Positions 44,604 through 56,420 of a DNA stretch of 64,000 bases are shown piece after piece (the stretch's first letter is position 1; each line of letters starts with the position of its first letter). The DNA is from Icerya purchasi (Eukaryota > Arthropoda > Insecta > Hemiptera > Monophlebidae). The stretch covers positions 297,828,464-297,892,463 of the forward strand of contig CM077116.1 in assembly GCA_039619475.1 (NCBI GenBank), written 5' to 3'. The notes below the pieces were generated by a model. That model saw only the letters and a list, made by a program, of their open reading frames with translations, did no database searches and had not been told where the DNA came from. The position numbers and the translations under genes are program-made.

Positions 44604-45583
44604 TGATTATATCCATAATTTTGATTTCAAGCAATAAACTATTAGAAATTTGCAAGCTAATAAGAACCGTTGACCATGATAAACCAAATGTATAACAAAT
44701 TTAAAACAAATATATTTAAAATTTTTCAAAAATACATTTACGTTTAATGTTATAATAGTTGAAATATGCAGTGTTAGTATTTGAAAATTTAATTCAAAAT
44801 TAGTTTTTCGTATATATTTCAGTGAGCTAAAATGTTTCCACTCGCGGATTGTAACAAACGTTCATTTAATCGAAGAAAAAAAGGCACGAAACTAGTTTTT
44901 CTTCTTTAACTATTTATTACCAAGTTTTTAGCAGTATATCCTCCGAAAATATAGTAAAATCAAAAAAAAAAAAAAAATCCAAGTTTATTAATTGCTCTGG
45001 CTTGCCTTTAAAGCCACTACTTTTTTTTTTTTTTTTTTTTTGGCGCGCTAACTAAAGACGTTAATCCGGCGCAATTTTCAAACAAATTAGGAAAGCGACT
45101 TACAGAAATTAGTTAATAAATATCAATGTCACTTTTAAAATTGACTAATATTAGTCGCTTTGAAACAAATTTTTAAACATGACTAATGAAATTAGCGTTT
45201 TCTCGATTTTTAAAATAATCGAATTATAAAAAAGCAAAAAACGAATTAGTAATTTGTCGATTATGTTCATCATTAATCACTTATTAATATACAGTATACG
45301 TGTGTATCTAACCGTATACATATGATGGCCTGCTAAATAATTCATAATATTTAATCCAGCCTTTAGTAAAATAAGTATGCCCCCTTTTGATTTAGTGGGA
45401 ACCACGGCGTTCAGAGCAACGGAACAAACAACTACTATCATGTTTAGGAATTTAACTAGAAACATTCGCCGTAACCAATAATTATGTAAATTTCAAAAAT
45501 TTCTTAAATTTTAAATTTACTAAATATTTCAAATAATTTTAACCTTAAACAAACTTTTAAAAAAATAAAATACAAAAATCTAC
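44604..45583. other. calypso intron 1, proximal part
   Basis: AT-rich with A- and T-runs (44962-44976, 45020-45040). Nothing recognised. Confidence 0.4.
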
Positions 45584-46086
45584 CTGCCAGTACTAATAAA
45601 AGTTGCTTTATCCAATTTTCGTCTTGCCTGAGGCATTGCATGGGAATTATGAGCTTTTGCTAATTCCGGTGTATTACCAATAGCCCAGCCTTTATTTTCC
45701 GGACTCATGCGGTATGTGTGATTCTTCAATCGCGTTAAAGTTTCGCCCAACTGTATTTTCGGACAGTTCAGTAATACCGACAATAATGCGTGGGTAGCGC
45801 AGCTGTTTGGTACCATTTGTTGTGCAAAAAACAGATTGTTTACCAACTCTTCATCTTTAACAAATGAAATCTTTTCCGTTACTTTTCTCCTACAACGACG
45901 TTCTTCAGTCCACCGAAATAAAAAGATAAAACCGTAAACAGGATTCTCGATGGGCTTTTGTAAATCGTAAATTTCATCAACTTGAACACCTTTAACACCA
46001 AAATCTTCCAATAACAATGTGAATAATCCAGGATCACTTTCTAATTCTAACCATCCTTCGATCAATTGATTAATATCCACTGGCAT
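45584..46086 (-). CDS. calypso: calypso/BAP1, first coding exon (UCH domain)
   Basis: The start ATG is at 46086 and the protein begins [22 protein letters not shown], the standard UCH37/BAP1 N-terminus. The active-site block [20 protein letters not shown] gives oxyanion Gln90 and nucleophile Cys96 (BAP1 Gln85/Cys91). The exon ends I-S-T-G with donor GGCAG|GTAGAT. Joined exons total 1785 bases, a 594-residue protein, longer than the Drosophila protein and shorter than human BAP1. Calypso with ASX forms PR-DUB, removing monoubiquitin from histone H2A at Polycomb targets in the nucleus. The gene diverges from MCCC1. Confidence 0.96.
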
Positions 46087-47626
46087 CTTCTCGTATCAAT
46101 AACGGTGTAATATACATTTTAACAAAACTTCAGTAAAACAACAAGCCCAACACCTGCAAACATCGAAAATTCGACTGCTTCATGTTAAAATAAGCTATAC
46201 GAAATTTGTTAAGTGATAATAAATTATGGGGCAGTATGAATATATTTTCGAATACAGACGTAACCTAATTTAGAAATATGCTATTTTAATGCGAATTTCC
46301 AAACATAATCTACCCATATATGTAAAATAAGCATTTTACAAATTTAATTTAAGGAATCTTTTTCGCTTACGCAGCGTCAAATAAAATTATTTGTTTTTTA
46401 AAAGAGAAATATATTTTAGCAAGAAATGTTTCATTAAACGTCAATGAATCGCTAAATTGTGAATTACAAAGTAAATGTTTATCGCTTTATAAATAACTTT
46501 AAGTTGTTAATGAGTAGTCTTTATTGTTCTTAAAAATGAACCACACTTTATATATCAAGTTTGAGTTTAAAATTAAATTTAAACTAGACTGAAGTCTAGT
46601 ATAAATAGAATAAAATAATTTAAAAAAACTGTAAGAACTTACTTTTTATTGATTTAATAATACAAAAAAAAAAGAACGGGTTAATAATTCTACAAGTCCG
46701 ATTCACATTTAATATTTCAACGATACGCACATTTAATAAGTGTACTTACAATTTTTTACCAAGAAATTCCATTCAAAATCATATAAATTCGTCTATAGCT
46801 GTATTTGTTTAATAAAAACATGGTTCATAGTATTTAAGTGTGCACTTTAATTTACCGCAAAATTAAGTATAATAGAGAAATTATTACTGAAGATATAAAT
46901 TAGATTACCGGAAATTCACTTATATGTTTTAACATAATAAAAATTTGTTCTTGAACAAATTTACAACTATAAGCTAATTTTTTCAATTTTTTCAGTAGCA
47001 AACAATCACGAATGATTGCGAAACATACGATTATGCTTTCTGTTTTGAAATGACTGCTAAAGATGTTTACACACTGTACGATCTCTTTTAATGACTATCT
47101 AAAGTTTTGCTTAACAAAATTAATAGAGTGTATTAAATTTTTACACAGCAAAATTTTTTAATCTGTTTTTTAGAATTTTTTATTTTTGGTTATTAAGAAA
47201 TTTTTATTGAAAAACAAAAATGCTTATGCCAATTATATGAAAAAAAATTACAGATTGTGCTTTATATTTTATTTCACTATTTGTGGTTATTCCGTAAAAT
47301 TTTAAATTTACAATGTAGTAATAGTCAGAAAACGATTGGAAATAAATGTATTTCTCTTTCGTGCAACGTTTAGCATCACAACATTTTTATTGTTAGTGTG
47401 AAGTATGCTTAATATGAAAGATATAAAAAATCCCGCTTTTATGTTATCAGTGTTATCGTAACGCTGAAGTTGTGTAATAATGGGTAGTTATATCACGCAC
47501 CTTTTGACTAACTCTATTCATTTTAGATAAGGTGTTATCCATTTGATAACATTTCAGTGTTGTTTTAAAATACAGTAGGTAAGTGAAATGTAGCGTATTT
47601 CGTTAATTTTCATTTTAAATAACGCA
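46087..47626. promoter_or_regulatory. Bidirectional promoter interval, calypso / MCCC1
   Basis: 1.54 kb separate the two start codons, and the genes diverge from it, so both promoters should lie here. It is AT-rich, and no TATA or initiator could be assigned with confidence. A consensus donor-like AG|GTAAGTG at 47579-47580 could belong to a non-coding first exon or mean nothing. Confidence 0.5.
47588..47593 (+). promoter_or_regulatory. Start-stop element (ATGTAG) upstream of MCCC1
   Basis: ATG immediately followed by TAG lies 34 bases before, and in frame with, the MCCC1 start. If transcribed in the 5' leader, such a minimal upstream frame usually lowers initiation downstream. Its presence in the mRNA is not shown. 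Confidence 0.4.
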
Positions 47627-47764
47627 ATGAGAAATATTTCAAAAATACTGATTGCAAACCGCGGTGAAATTGCCTGTAGAATAATACGTAGTGCGAAAAA
47701 ATTGGGTATCAAGACAGTTGCCGTTTATAGCAGTATAGATAAAAATGCTGTTAATGTTTCTATG
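47627..47764 (+). CDS. MCCC1: MCCC1 exon 1 (biotin carboxylase N-terminus)
   Basis: Starts [20 protein letters not shown], the biotin-carboxylase N-terminal block of methylcrotonoyl-CoA carboxylase alpha. The enzyme carboxylates 3-methylcrotonyl-CoA in mitochondrial leucine breakdown. The donor ATG|GTATGA ends it in phase 0 (46 codons). The Met lies at the very start of the conserved domain, so no mitochondrial presequence is encoded here. The frame stays open upstream only to a TAG at 47591-47593. A further 5' exon may supply the presequence. The intron that follows is 10.8 kb. Confidence 0.92.
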
Positions 47765-49859
47765 GTATGAATATGCATTATTATTATTTTCAAAACAATG
47801 TTTACCAGAAAAAATATATTTGAATGTTTTAATTTTAATATACTTGTATTTACAATATTTCGGTTAATCCTCGAGCAGCGGAGTTGTAAAAAGTACGCCA
47901 TTTTGTTTTTGTTTTGTTTTTTTCTCATAGAAATGTTATTAGCATTAATCATTTTTCTTATACCCACTATCTGTTCTCATACTGCTTCATAATAAAAGCA
48001 GATTACAAATGTTTTGAGAAAAACGATTAGCTCGTTGTGAACGTTTATTGTTTAATTTTTGATCTCTCTATGAGGTGATTCTTTATTAATTCAAAAGCTA
48101 GTGTTTTAAAAAAAAAAAAAAAAGCTTCTAGTCTCCGGTTGTTTGTTAGGTTCGACCATCGTATAAATTGCCTCATTCTTACCACATTTATCAAGGTAAA
48201 AAAAAAGTCACTAAAAGTTACTACTTCATTGTTCTGGGTACAGTGTAACCTGCATAGGTTTTGTCAACAGTATTAACACCTCCGTTAGTTCAGCTATGTT
48301 TCCTTGCCTCATAACTTCCGAGCGTAGTGGATAGTAAAATGCATTTTTTTTATTGTTGCATAGAGTTCCAAAGTCTTATTTTTCCTTACTTTTATTTGTT
48401 TGGCTCGTATTTCAATTTTAAGCGCGTCTGATCGAAGATTAAAGTTGAAGTTTGAGAAAATTAGAACGTTACACATGTTATCTATACCTTAACAGTATTA
48501 TAAAAGCACTGATTTAATTTTTTTCTCAAAGTTTTACAACATTTTTATTTATTAAACTTATTTGCCGTGTAATATTCAAAATTAATGTTCAATATGAACA
48601 CAACGATTTTTTTAAGGTTTAACTATATGTAATTACAAAATTATGACAGAATTATTTTTATTAATATTATTTTCTGATTACGTTTTCTTTTACAAAATAT
48701 TATATTAGAAAAGAAATTACTAGACTAAAAGAATTCTTAGAAAGCAATATTCTTTATTGATTCATATTAGTCTTTCCATCCAGAGACAATCGATTGAACT
48801 ACATGAATGAAACAGGGTAAACCACAAAAAATTATAAACCACCAAAATAAAGCAAAACGTGATTGTCGTTCAACAACCTGTTGAAAGGTTTAATTATTTT
48901 TTAAAATTAATAACGAAACCTAATTAGCGTAATATCAATGTATAAAACTTATCTAACGATAATTCATATTCTTCGTTTATGTCGCTGTTTGTTTCATTTT
49001 AAAAGTTGTAAAATGAGGCTACGTACTTTCAATTAAATTAAAGATCAGTTTTTTCAAAAATTTTATCATTTAATAATTCAAAAGGTAATGTCATAAAAAC
49101 TCCAAAATTATCGTAGCCGAAAGTTTGAAATAGGTTAAATAAGAAAGGTTTACCAATGTTGAAATTTTAAAAATCATAGGTTTAGAAAAGATAAAATCAT
49201 TCCATTCAAAAATTAATTGAGAATAAAATATTTAAGATGGAAACTATTCGTCAGCTAAATAAATGAAAAAAAAAAATCATCTAACTAGATATAATTTACA
49301 TATTTTTATTATTATAAATTCATAATTGTTAAAAATGTTGGGTTCGCTAAATTCCATCAGGGATAAGCATACAACTACGTATATGTATATTATTATACAA
49401 AGATTTAAGTCTTTTAAATTTTACAAATGACAGCTTCGGACGCTCACTGAAGTTTAAAAATATATTTTTAAACAAAATGTTAATTTCCTTATCTGCTGTA
49501 ATTAAAAATTAAAATTTGGAAATTAAAATTTTAGGATTTTTAAATGCACTGTTGTTGTTAATGTCATTGAGTTTGACAGAAATAGACCGAAATCTATTTC
49601 GTAATTACAAGCGTATTTGCATAAGCTTTCTAAGCCAATTGATTGCGTAGTGTGATCCTTAAATTTGTCTAGGAGAACATTTAACTCTATTTTTATTCGT
49701 TTGAAGTTCCTTTTTTTAGAAACATTTTTCTTACCTGATATTTAAATATAACAATAATTAAATGTAAAATTTTAATTTTTTAAATTATTTTTGGTTTTGC
49801 TTAAAATATGATCTGTGATTTTCTGATTAGTTCGTCTATTTTGAATACATATACACATA
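47765..49859. other. MCCC1 intron 1, first part
   Basis: AT-rich intron with an A-run at 48108-48123. No recognised elements. Confidence 0.4.
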
Positions 49860-50590
49860 CGTACTATTAGCCCCGCAGGACATCAGTTTTCATAACTACA
49901 GTTACTTCTCTAGTAAGTTGTGATTCGAACGTCATATGGCGCTAATCCCACCTGGCATAGAAACGAAAACTCGCTGCGCACCCAAGGCGGCGGATGATAA
50001 TTTCTATTTCAACGGCTTCAGCGTTGATATAGTAAGCTAAAGCCGACGTACAAAGGTGAAATAACGGGGAAAACCTAACTATTACATTAAAGTCTGCACT
50101 AAATAAGACTGCAAAAACGTTTCGCAGACCACCTTCATTTCATTCGCGGTCAAGATATCCTGGGTCAAACAAAAGCCTGTGTTAGATGAGCAAGCGAGTT
50201 TCCAACACCAAACAATTTGGTTTTTTCGAATAAGTGGGTAGACCTGAACAGAAAATCCTATGATAAGCAAGAGGAAAACTACCGCACTATCTTCCTACAT
50301 GTACCATAAAATGTTTAAAAAATGGATAGATTTTGTGCCATACGACCTGGTTAGCAACTAGCTTTCTGACGTTCCGAGGTCAAAATGTGAAATATATTAC
50401 CAGCGTTTTCAAGATACAGGATATACTTTTCTTCGGGGGTTGTGTATATATCGCGCGAGGTCGTGGTCACTGATGTGGTTTAGGTAACCGGGTGACAGAT
50501 TATGGTCATTACGATACCTCCATGTGGAGTAATACGATTCAATGATGTATTATTAATGCGATTCCATTGTGATTAATCGCGTTCTAAGTG
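49860..50590. other. GC-richer unrecognised block in MCCC1 intron 1
   Basis: This segment is visibly less AT-rich than both flanks and contains CpG-bearing stretches such as GCGCACCCAAGGCGGCGGA and CGCGCGAGGTCGTGG. Short open frames on both strands are broken and match no family I recognise. The composition suggests a degraded insertion. Confidence 0.35.
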
Positions 50591-51389
50591 TTCGTGTTTG
50601 ACCGCAAGTTTTTTGTTACTATGCATTGTTTTCTGGTTTAATATTTTGATTATTTTACAATGGTATCATATTAAATTGTTGTTCTATAGTTACATTTTAT
50701 ACTATAAAATTTTAATTTTTGTTGATATCTAACCTCAAGAACTTATAATAGTTTTGGTCAGTTTTATTTCTGCCGTTCATATCGGGAAAATCTTCCCAAT
50801 TATTTCTTTTATTTGGTAAGCTATTTTCGTCTTTACGATCAGCGTTACTAATATTGTTCTTCGTTACCACTTATCATTAAATTACCGTAGCATAGTTGGT
50901 TAGACAGTGGTATTTTATTTGGAAAAATCTAATCCTATTGCCGTACATTGGAAATGTACAAACATTTTATTTGCAGTGAATTAATGTTCACAGTTGATAC
51001 TTAAAAAAAGAAAATAAGTATTATTTATAATTATTGGAGCTAACTTTTTTGTAATCTTTATTCGTAACTTGATTTTATTTTTTATTTATCCTCTAATAGC
51101 ATATACTTCTATATATCTATTTTAAAATAGCTTCGTCCCGGTCTTTTTAATTCCGGGCTACATCAGTAACACTAGTTTTTCCCTAGAACAAAAAAAACTC
51201 AATCCGCGTCTTTCTGAATCGAAATATAATAGTTTCAATATGACTATGGTTTCTATGGAGTCTCAAGTTCCTTCCACTCAGTCACCCAATGATGTAGTTA
51301 ATAGCACTATAAGTAATCTACTGCGGTCTTCCACACTTTTCCTCATTCGTCTATATTTTAACTACAAATCAAACGGAAAGAGACCTTGT
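50591..51389. other. MCCC1 intron 1, part
   Basis: AT-rich. Nothing recognised. Confidence 0.4.
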
Positions 51390-51977
51390 CTTTTTCAGCA
51401 TGCAGAATCATTCTGAAAAATTCTGTTTCTGATAAGTACGAGTATTTGGGTAACTTACACTCCTTAGCTGTTTCCGAACTACGTCGTTCTAATGTTGTTA
51501 ACCTTTTAAATCTCTTGGAAATAATAAGACACGATTACTTTAAATTTTTTAATTGTAATCCTTTTTTCGGTACTACATTATTTGTATTAGCTAATGAAAA
51601 TTATAATTTGATAAACGGTGATGTTGATTTACAAAGAAAATATCAAGTGGTGGAGTATTTAATGAGGTTAATTTAAAAAAATAAATATATATAGGCCTTA
51701 AAGACAATACAGCTTGTTTTCTTTCATCTTATTGTTTATCAGGACAAAATATTTAAGAACCATTTATTTTCGTTGCAGTACAAAACGATTTCTGGGTATC
51801 AAGATACGGGATCTAAAGCATTATTTTAATTATAGACTTATGGAGACACGTGAAGTTTCAAAAAATGCATTTGATATATTGTCATCTGCTTTTCGAGTTC
51901 ACAAGAAAGCAGTATTACTGCAACCGGACAAAGTGACAAAAATTATATTAGCCGTGATTTATTTACATGAATTTTAA
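51390..51977 (+). mobile_element. PIF/Harbinger transposase remnant
   Basis: The second open stretch has D-L-K-H-Y-F-N-Y-R-L-M-E-T-R-E-V-S-K-N-A-F-D-I-L, F-R-V-H-K-K and K-V-T-K-I-I-L-A-V-I-Y-L-H-E-F. This is the C-terminal Y-F-N-Y-R-L-S-R-A-R-R-V-V-E-N-A-F-G-I-L...A-C-x-x-L-H-N-F block of Harbinger nucleases. The first stretch (from about 51390) has L-H-S-L-A-V-S-E-L-R-R, like the N-terminal region of the same proteins. The DDE core between them is missing: an internally deleted, inactive copy. Confidence 0.7.
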
Positions 51978-52699
51978 GAAAAAAATTTGTTCAAAATCAA
52001 TTTATTATCCGTAGATTTTTAACTTACGAATTACAGATACAGGAAATATTACCCCTGGACTTTAGAAACGAGATACATAAATTTCACAATTAATTAGTAT
52101 TTCTAAAGTAGCTCTCAAAAGTACTGTTGTAGTTTAAATGATGGCCGAATTTAGAAACTACTCCAATTCCACAAAACTAGATGATTGCGATTAAAGGAAA
52201 ACTACAGAAAGGAAAGAAAAGGAGATCGCAAGAAGAGTTATTCAGAGAAGAAGGAGATGACAAAAACTGTTGAGAAAGGAAAAAAATATAAAGATCTAGG
52301 TGTTAAGTCTGTAAAACGAGCGATTTATAGGAAAATAAAAATAAGTTTGAAGTAGGAAAAAGATGCTAAAAGAAAGGAAACTTGCATGTTTTTGGTAGCT
52401 GTTTTACATAGTTTGCGCTAGACTGCAGATAAAATAGTATGCGAAGTAGTCAAATAGAGAGAAACGGAATTTCCATCTAGGAATATGACTGCGAATACAA
52501 AGAAGTACCCTCAATACTCGGTGTGACAAGGAAGAAGAAATCACTTTAAACGGCCGTGACTACAGAGCAAAAGTTCAACAGGAAAAGCAGAATGATTGAT
52601 TATTCAGCATTCAAGCGCAAACTGCAGAAGACAAGCTTACAATATACTGGGGAAAGAATGGGGAGGAAACGTAAATAAAAAAGGGAGCAGCATAATTAA
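51978..52699. other. MCCC1 intron 1, part
   Basis: Purine-rich on the + strand, like the non-coding strand of the LINE beside it, but no domain can be read. Confidence 0.4.
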
Positions 52700-53660
52700 T
52701 ACAGAATTCATACTAGTCTCGAAAATGTTCACCATCTTGATTCAACAAAAAATACCAGGATAAGAATAAACTGATGGAATTAATTAAATACGAAAATTTA
52801 GCAGTTTTAAGAACAACTGGCAATGAGGGAAGAACAAGTATAATGAATGCACACAGTGGAATGAAAAGGTAGTTCTGCATAAAGAACTGGTCTTTCAGAG
52901 GACGGAGATGAGCACTTGGACAAAATGTGATCAGCGTCACATGTGAGTGTAAAAAAGAGAAGTCAATATAATAGAGAAACAAGAAAGGGAGACAGGAGAA
53001 CGGTTTTGAACGAAACAAAGTCTAATAGGTAGATACAATGAACATTGAGCATTTATACGGGGAAAATTATGTAAAAATTTCCGATTTTCAAGTGAAATCT
53101 TTTTTAACTATGCTTAGCAATTCAGAAGAAGAAAATCGGCCAACAAGACGTTTCGAAATAATAGCTGAATGAGCGAGATAGCCTTTTCTTTACCCTCAAT
53201 ACCAGCACATCTGGAGACCCACATGAAACTTGTATATGATAAATGTAAAAGTAAGAGTAGGCAAAAATTAAGTATTGGATATATAAAAGTAAAGTGAATT
53301 CCATACCCTTGACAGGGCGTCGGGATTGTGAAGTTAAGGTTCACAATGTACTAAGCCTAACGGCACTAATGAGAGTAGGGGGGCCAGTTCCTTTCTCTCG
53401 GCCGCCTTTACTTTCCTAGATTTCTCTGGTACCCAATTATTTCAGGCTGGGTAAGCTTGGGAGCGACTTGGATCCGGGACGAGACAAGTCTCGAACCCGT
53501 GACCTCCGGCTTGGTAGCCAAGCACCTTAACCACTAGGCTACCACGCTGCCATTGGATATATAGGATAGCTGAATTTGAAACAGGATGAATGTATGAAGA
53601 GAAAGTACAGTCAAGCATGCTTTTAAGATCAGCTACCAAAAAAATGTTTCAGTCAGGAAC
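52700..53660 (-). mobile_element. I-type LINE remnant split by a SINE
   Basis: Minus strand, RNase H to C-terminus. A piece at 53640-53564 reads D-L-K-S-M-L-D-C-T-F-S-S-Y-I-H-P and N-S-A-I-L-Y-I-Q. The reading continues beyond the SINE at 53273 with Y-L-I-F-A, I-Q-V-S-C-G-S-P-D-V and then a C-terminal region (53018-52713) with L-H-S-H-V-T-L. It is degenerate, with frameshifts. The SINE sits exactly within this reading. Confidence 0.68.
53274..53563 (-). mobile_element. tRNA-derived SINE, copy 2, with 12-bp target duplication
   Basis: The SINE body is 53286-53551, flanked by ATTGGATATATA at 53274-53285 and 53552-53563. A box GTGGTAGCCTAGTGGTTAAGG (complement of 53525-53545) and B box GGGTTCGAGACTTG (complement of 53485-53498) are both well preserved. 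It includes a TTTCTCTGGTACCCAATTAT segment that copy 1 lacks. It is the best-preserved of the three copies. Confidence 0.92.
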
Positions 53661-53663
53661 AGA

Positions 53664-54699
53664 AACTGTGAATTCAGTGTTACTTAAAATTGCCAACGAC
53701 TCGGATAATGAATTTATAAAGCGTAAAGAATATCACAGGGTCACCACTTCGGTTGAAAAAAGATAAAGCTTTTGGGACATTTAAATGTTTTAACGTAAAC
53801 GAATGGATGTAATTTATATGTTCTGAAAATAATAATCAGCTGTTGCCGAAGTATCGAAAGGTGATATCAAAAGGTACAGGGAGATTTTTAATAGAAATCA
53901 GTCGAAATTTTTTTCTAAACCAGACGTCTGTCTATGATCTTATTTTTGAATTTGAACCTACCATTAAATCGCTTATTCAATGTACTAAATGTTTTTTTAT
54001 CAGGTGTATTGCCAAACATTACCGAAGTTCTCGTGAAATTCTACCACCCTGCTCTGACAAGTACTCTTTTTTTGACTATAATTAGCAGTCCTCCATTTCC
54101 GTTTGTCGTAATTGTAAGGGTGTTCATTGCGCAAACAATCGATAGTTTTCAAAATGGAATTGCAAAAACAAATTAAGAAAATAATTCGCATGTAAATATT
54201 CCCTATTCGGAAGCCACCAGTAAAATCAAAAACCTCTTAGCGGTAATTCTCATCCCTTCTATGTAAACTGTACTGTTGCCTCTCTTTCTTCTTCCACTGG
54301 TTCTTCTACTAAAACGTACCCTTTATCTCCTACAAGATATTTTCATCGTGTTGCTGCAACGAAACATTTGTCTAAACTGAAATGTATCCACTTCCTCTAA
54401 CTAAACGCTACCATACCTCTCAAATTTCAAGCAATACACACTAGGAAAATAAATTTTCTCTCCAGGTATAATATTGTTTCATCCTCAGACTTTGAAACGT
54501 ACTCGTACTTAATGTTTGTTCTTCACAATAATTTTTTTCAACCTAGTAATAAATCTATATTTCCTATATCAATTTGTTATTCCTATTATATAAATGGTTT
54601 TCATTCTCTTATATTATGCAATGGAATTATTGAAACATACACGGGAACACATTTCCTAAAGTATATTAAACATGTATAGTATTAGCATAACTTTGTTGT
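53664..54699. other. MCCC1 intron 1, part
   Basis: C/T-rich after about 54240, possibly the 5' continuation of the LINE starting at 54700. Nothing firm is readable. Confidence 0.4.
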
Positions 54700-56052
54700 T
54701 TGAAACTTGACTTTTACATTCCTCGTATTAGGAATCCAATTCTCCTCTCATAACATCAACATCTCTTTTGCCTCTAACTTTTCCTCGCTTCTTAATTTCA
54801 TACGCATTTCTGTTGTCCGTATATTTTTAAACCTCCTCTTCCCTTTTAATCTTCTCTTTTTGATTATCTCAATTAATTATCTTTATCTTCTCTTTTTGGT
54901 TTTCTTCCTCGTCACTTTATTAATAGCGGAGACTGAAACGCTTATTATCCTGCCTACGAATGCTAACCTTTCTGATATTTAATGCTCCTTAACGACCTCT
55001 CCCTAACCTAATTCAGGAATTCATCTATCTCCACTTGTCTTGATTTAACTTTTTCCTCTTCCATTGGTCTTAATACCTGGAGAGCCTTTCGAGTTGTTAC
55101 AGTAGCAATTATGTTCCCATATGAATAACTCCTCTTAGTTTTACTTTTTCTACTTTTCTCGGGATTCTTCATTCTCCTTCATGGGATTTCATCAAAAAAA
55201 AAATTGTACTCCATTCCGTTCCTTGGTTGATTTGTCTCTCCCTAATACCACTCAGACTAATTCTGATCCCAATTCTCATTGTAATTCTTTTTTTACATTT
55301 TATCACTTCTGCTTTTTATTTATCTTCTCCTTCTCGCCTTCCTTCATCATCCATTCATCACTGTATAGCCTCATCAGTTTGGTAGAATGAAAAGTTGTAA
55401 CACTGCATTTGGTCATCGTTGCACATCTTCAGAACTTACCGTTCTAATTCTAAAATCGAGAATTTTCTGGCTTATAAAGGAATTAATGCTAGAACTAGGT
55501 TTATATTTAAAGCCTCAAAGATGTTTTTTTTTTTTTTGGAACAATTTCTATTTTTTTTCCCCTCTAGAACTATCCCTCTTTCACATATTTGGAAAATTAC
55601 CAAAGCTTTTAAATTCCCATCCTCTAAATGTCTTTCCAATTTCAACGTTCTTGTGAATAACGAATACCCTTTATTGATTCTGTCGTTCCTGCTTACGTTC
55701 CTTCTTTTGATAAATTGTGCTCTATTCCATTTCTGCAAAATTCTCCTTCAAACTTCTTAACTTTGGCTTTGAATTTTAATGAATTAAAGTTTATTCTATT
55801 CAAATCTTTCAGACCCACTCCAGGTCTTGGTGATATACCTTATCTCGCTCTTAACTTATCTGAGCAATCCCTCAGTTTCCTTCTCAACGTTTTAAATTTT
55901 TTCCTTTCCAGGGAAATAACTTCTTTCTTCTGGAAATATTTTATCATTGTTCTCATTCTTAAAAAAAAGTTCTTTCTTACGACTCATTTCCTCAGCATCC
56001 AACATCCATTTTATGCTGAACAATCGTCTTTTTTAGTGGTTAAAGAACGGTA
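54700..56052 (+). mobile_element. I-type LINE remnant (endonuclease to start of RT)
   Basis: Degenerate + strand ORF2: an endonuclease end with S-T-C-L-D-L-T-F-S-S-S near 55035, a linker with I-P-L-S-H-I-W-K-I-T-K-A-F around 55570, and an RT start with T-P-G-L-G-D-I-P-Y (S-P-G-x-D-x-I-x-Y in live elements) near 55813, then L-N-F-F-L-S...F-W-K near 55900. Frames change repeatedly. It ends shortly before the mariner piece. Confidence 0.6.
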
Positions 56053-56084
56053 ATGTATTTCCTGGTAATTGTGTGAAATTCTGT

Positions 56085-56420
56085 TTGTTAGGCAAAAAAG
56101 CAAGGGTTTTTGCATCGTATAATTATTGGTGATCAAAGGTGGATCCACTACGATAACCCAAAGAAAAGAAAATCATGGGGACCACCTGGCCATGTTTCAA
56201 AATCGACAGCCAAACCTAATGTTCATGGAAAAAAAATCATGCTGTGTATTTGATGGGATCAGCTTGGTGTCGTGTATTATGAGTTGCTTAAACCGAACGA
56301 AAAAATGACTGGAGCTCTCTATCGAACCTAATTAATGAGATTGAACCGAGCACTTAAGGAAAAACGCGCCCATTATGACTACAGACATGAAAAAATTATT
56401 CTTCTATATGAAACATACAT
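56085..56420 (+). mobile_element. mariner transposase fragment
   Basis: The frame reads G-F-L-H-R-I-I-I-G-D-Q-R-W-I-H-Y-D-N-P, S-W-G-P-P-G-H, T-A-K-P-N-V-H-G, Q-L-G-V-V-Y-Y-E-L-L-K-P-N-E and R-A-L-K-E-K-R, all mariner-family landmarks. G-D-Q-R-W replaces the usual G-D-E-K-W around the second catalytic Asp. Two in-frame stops (TGA for Trp, and TAA after a Thr) and missing ends show it is dead. Confidence 0.85.
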
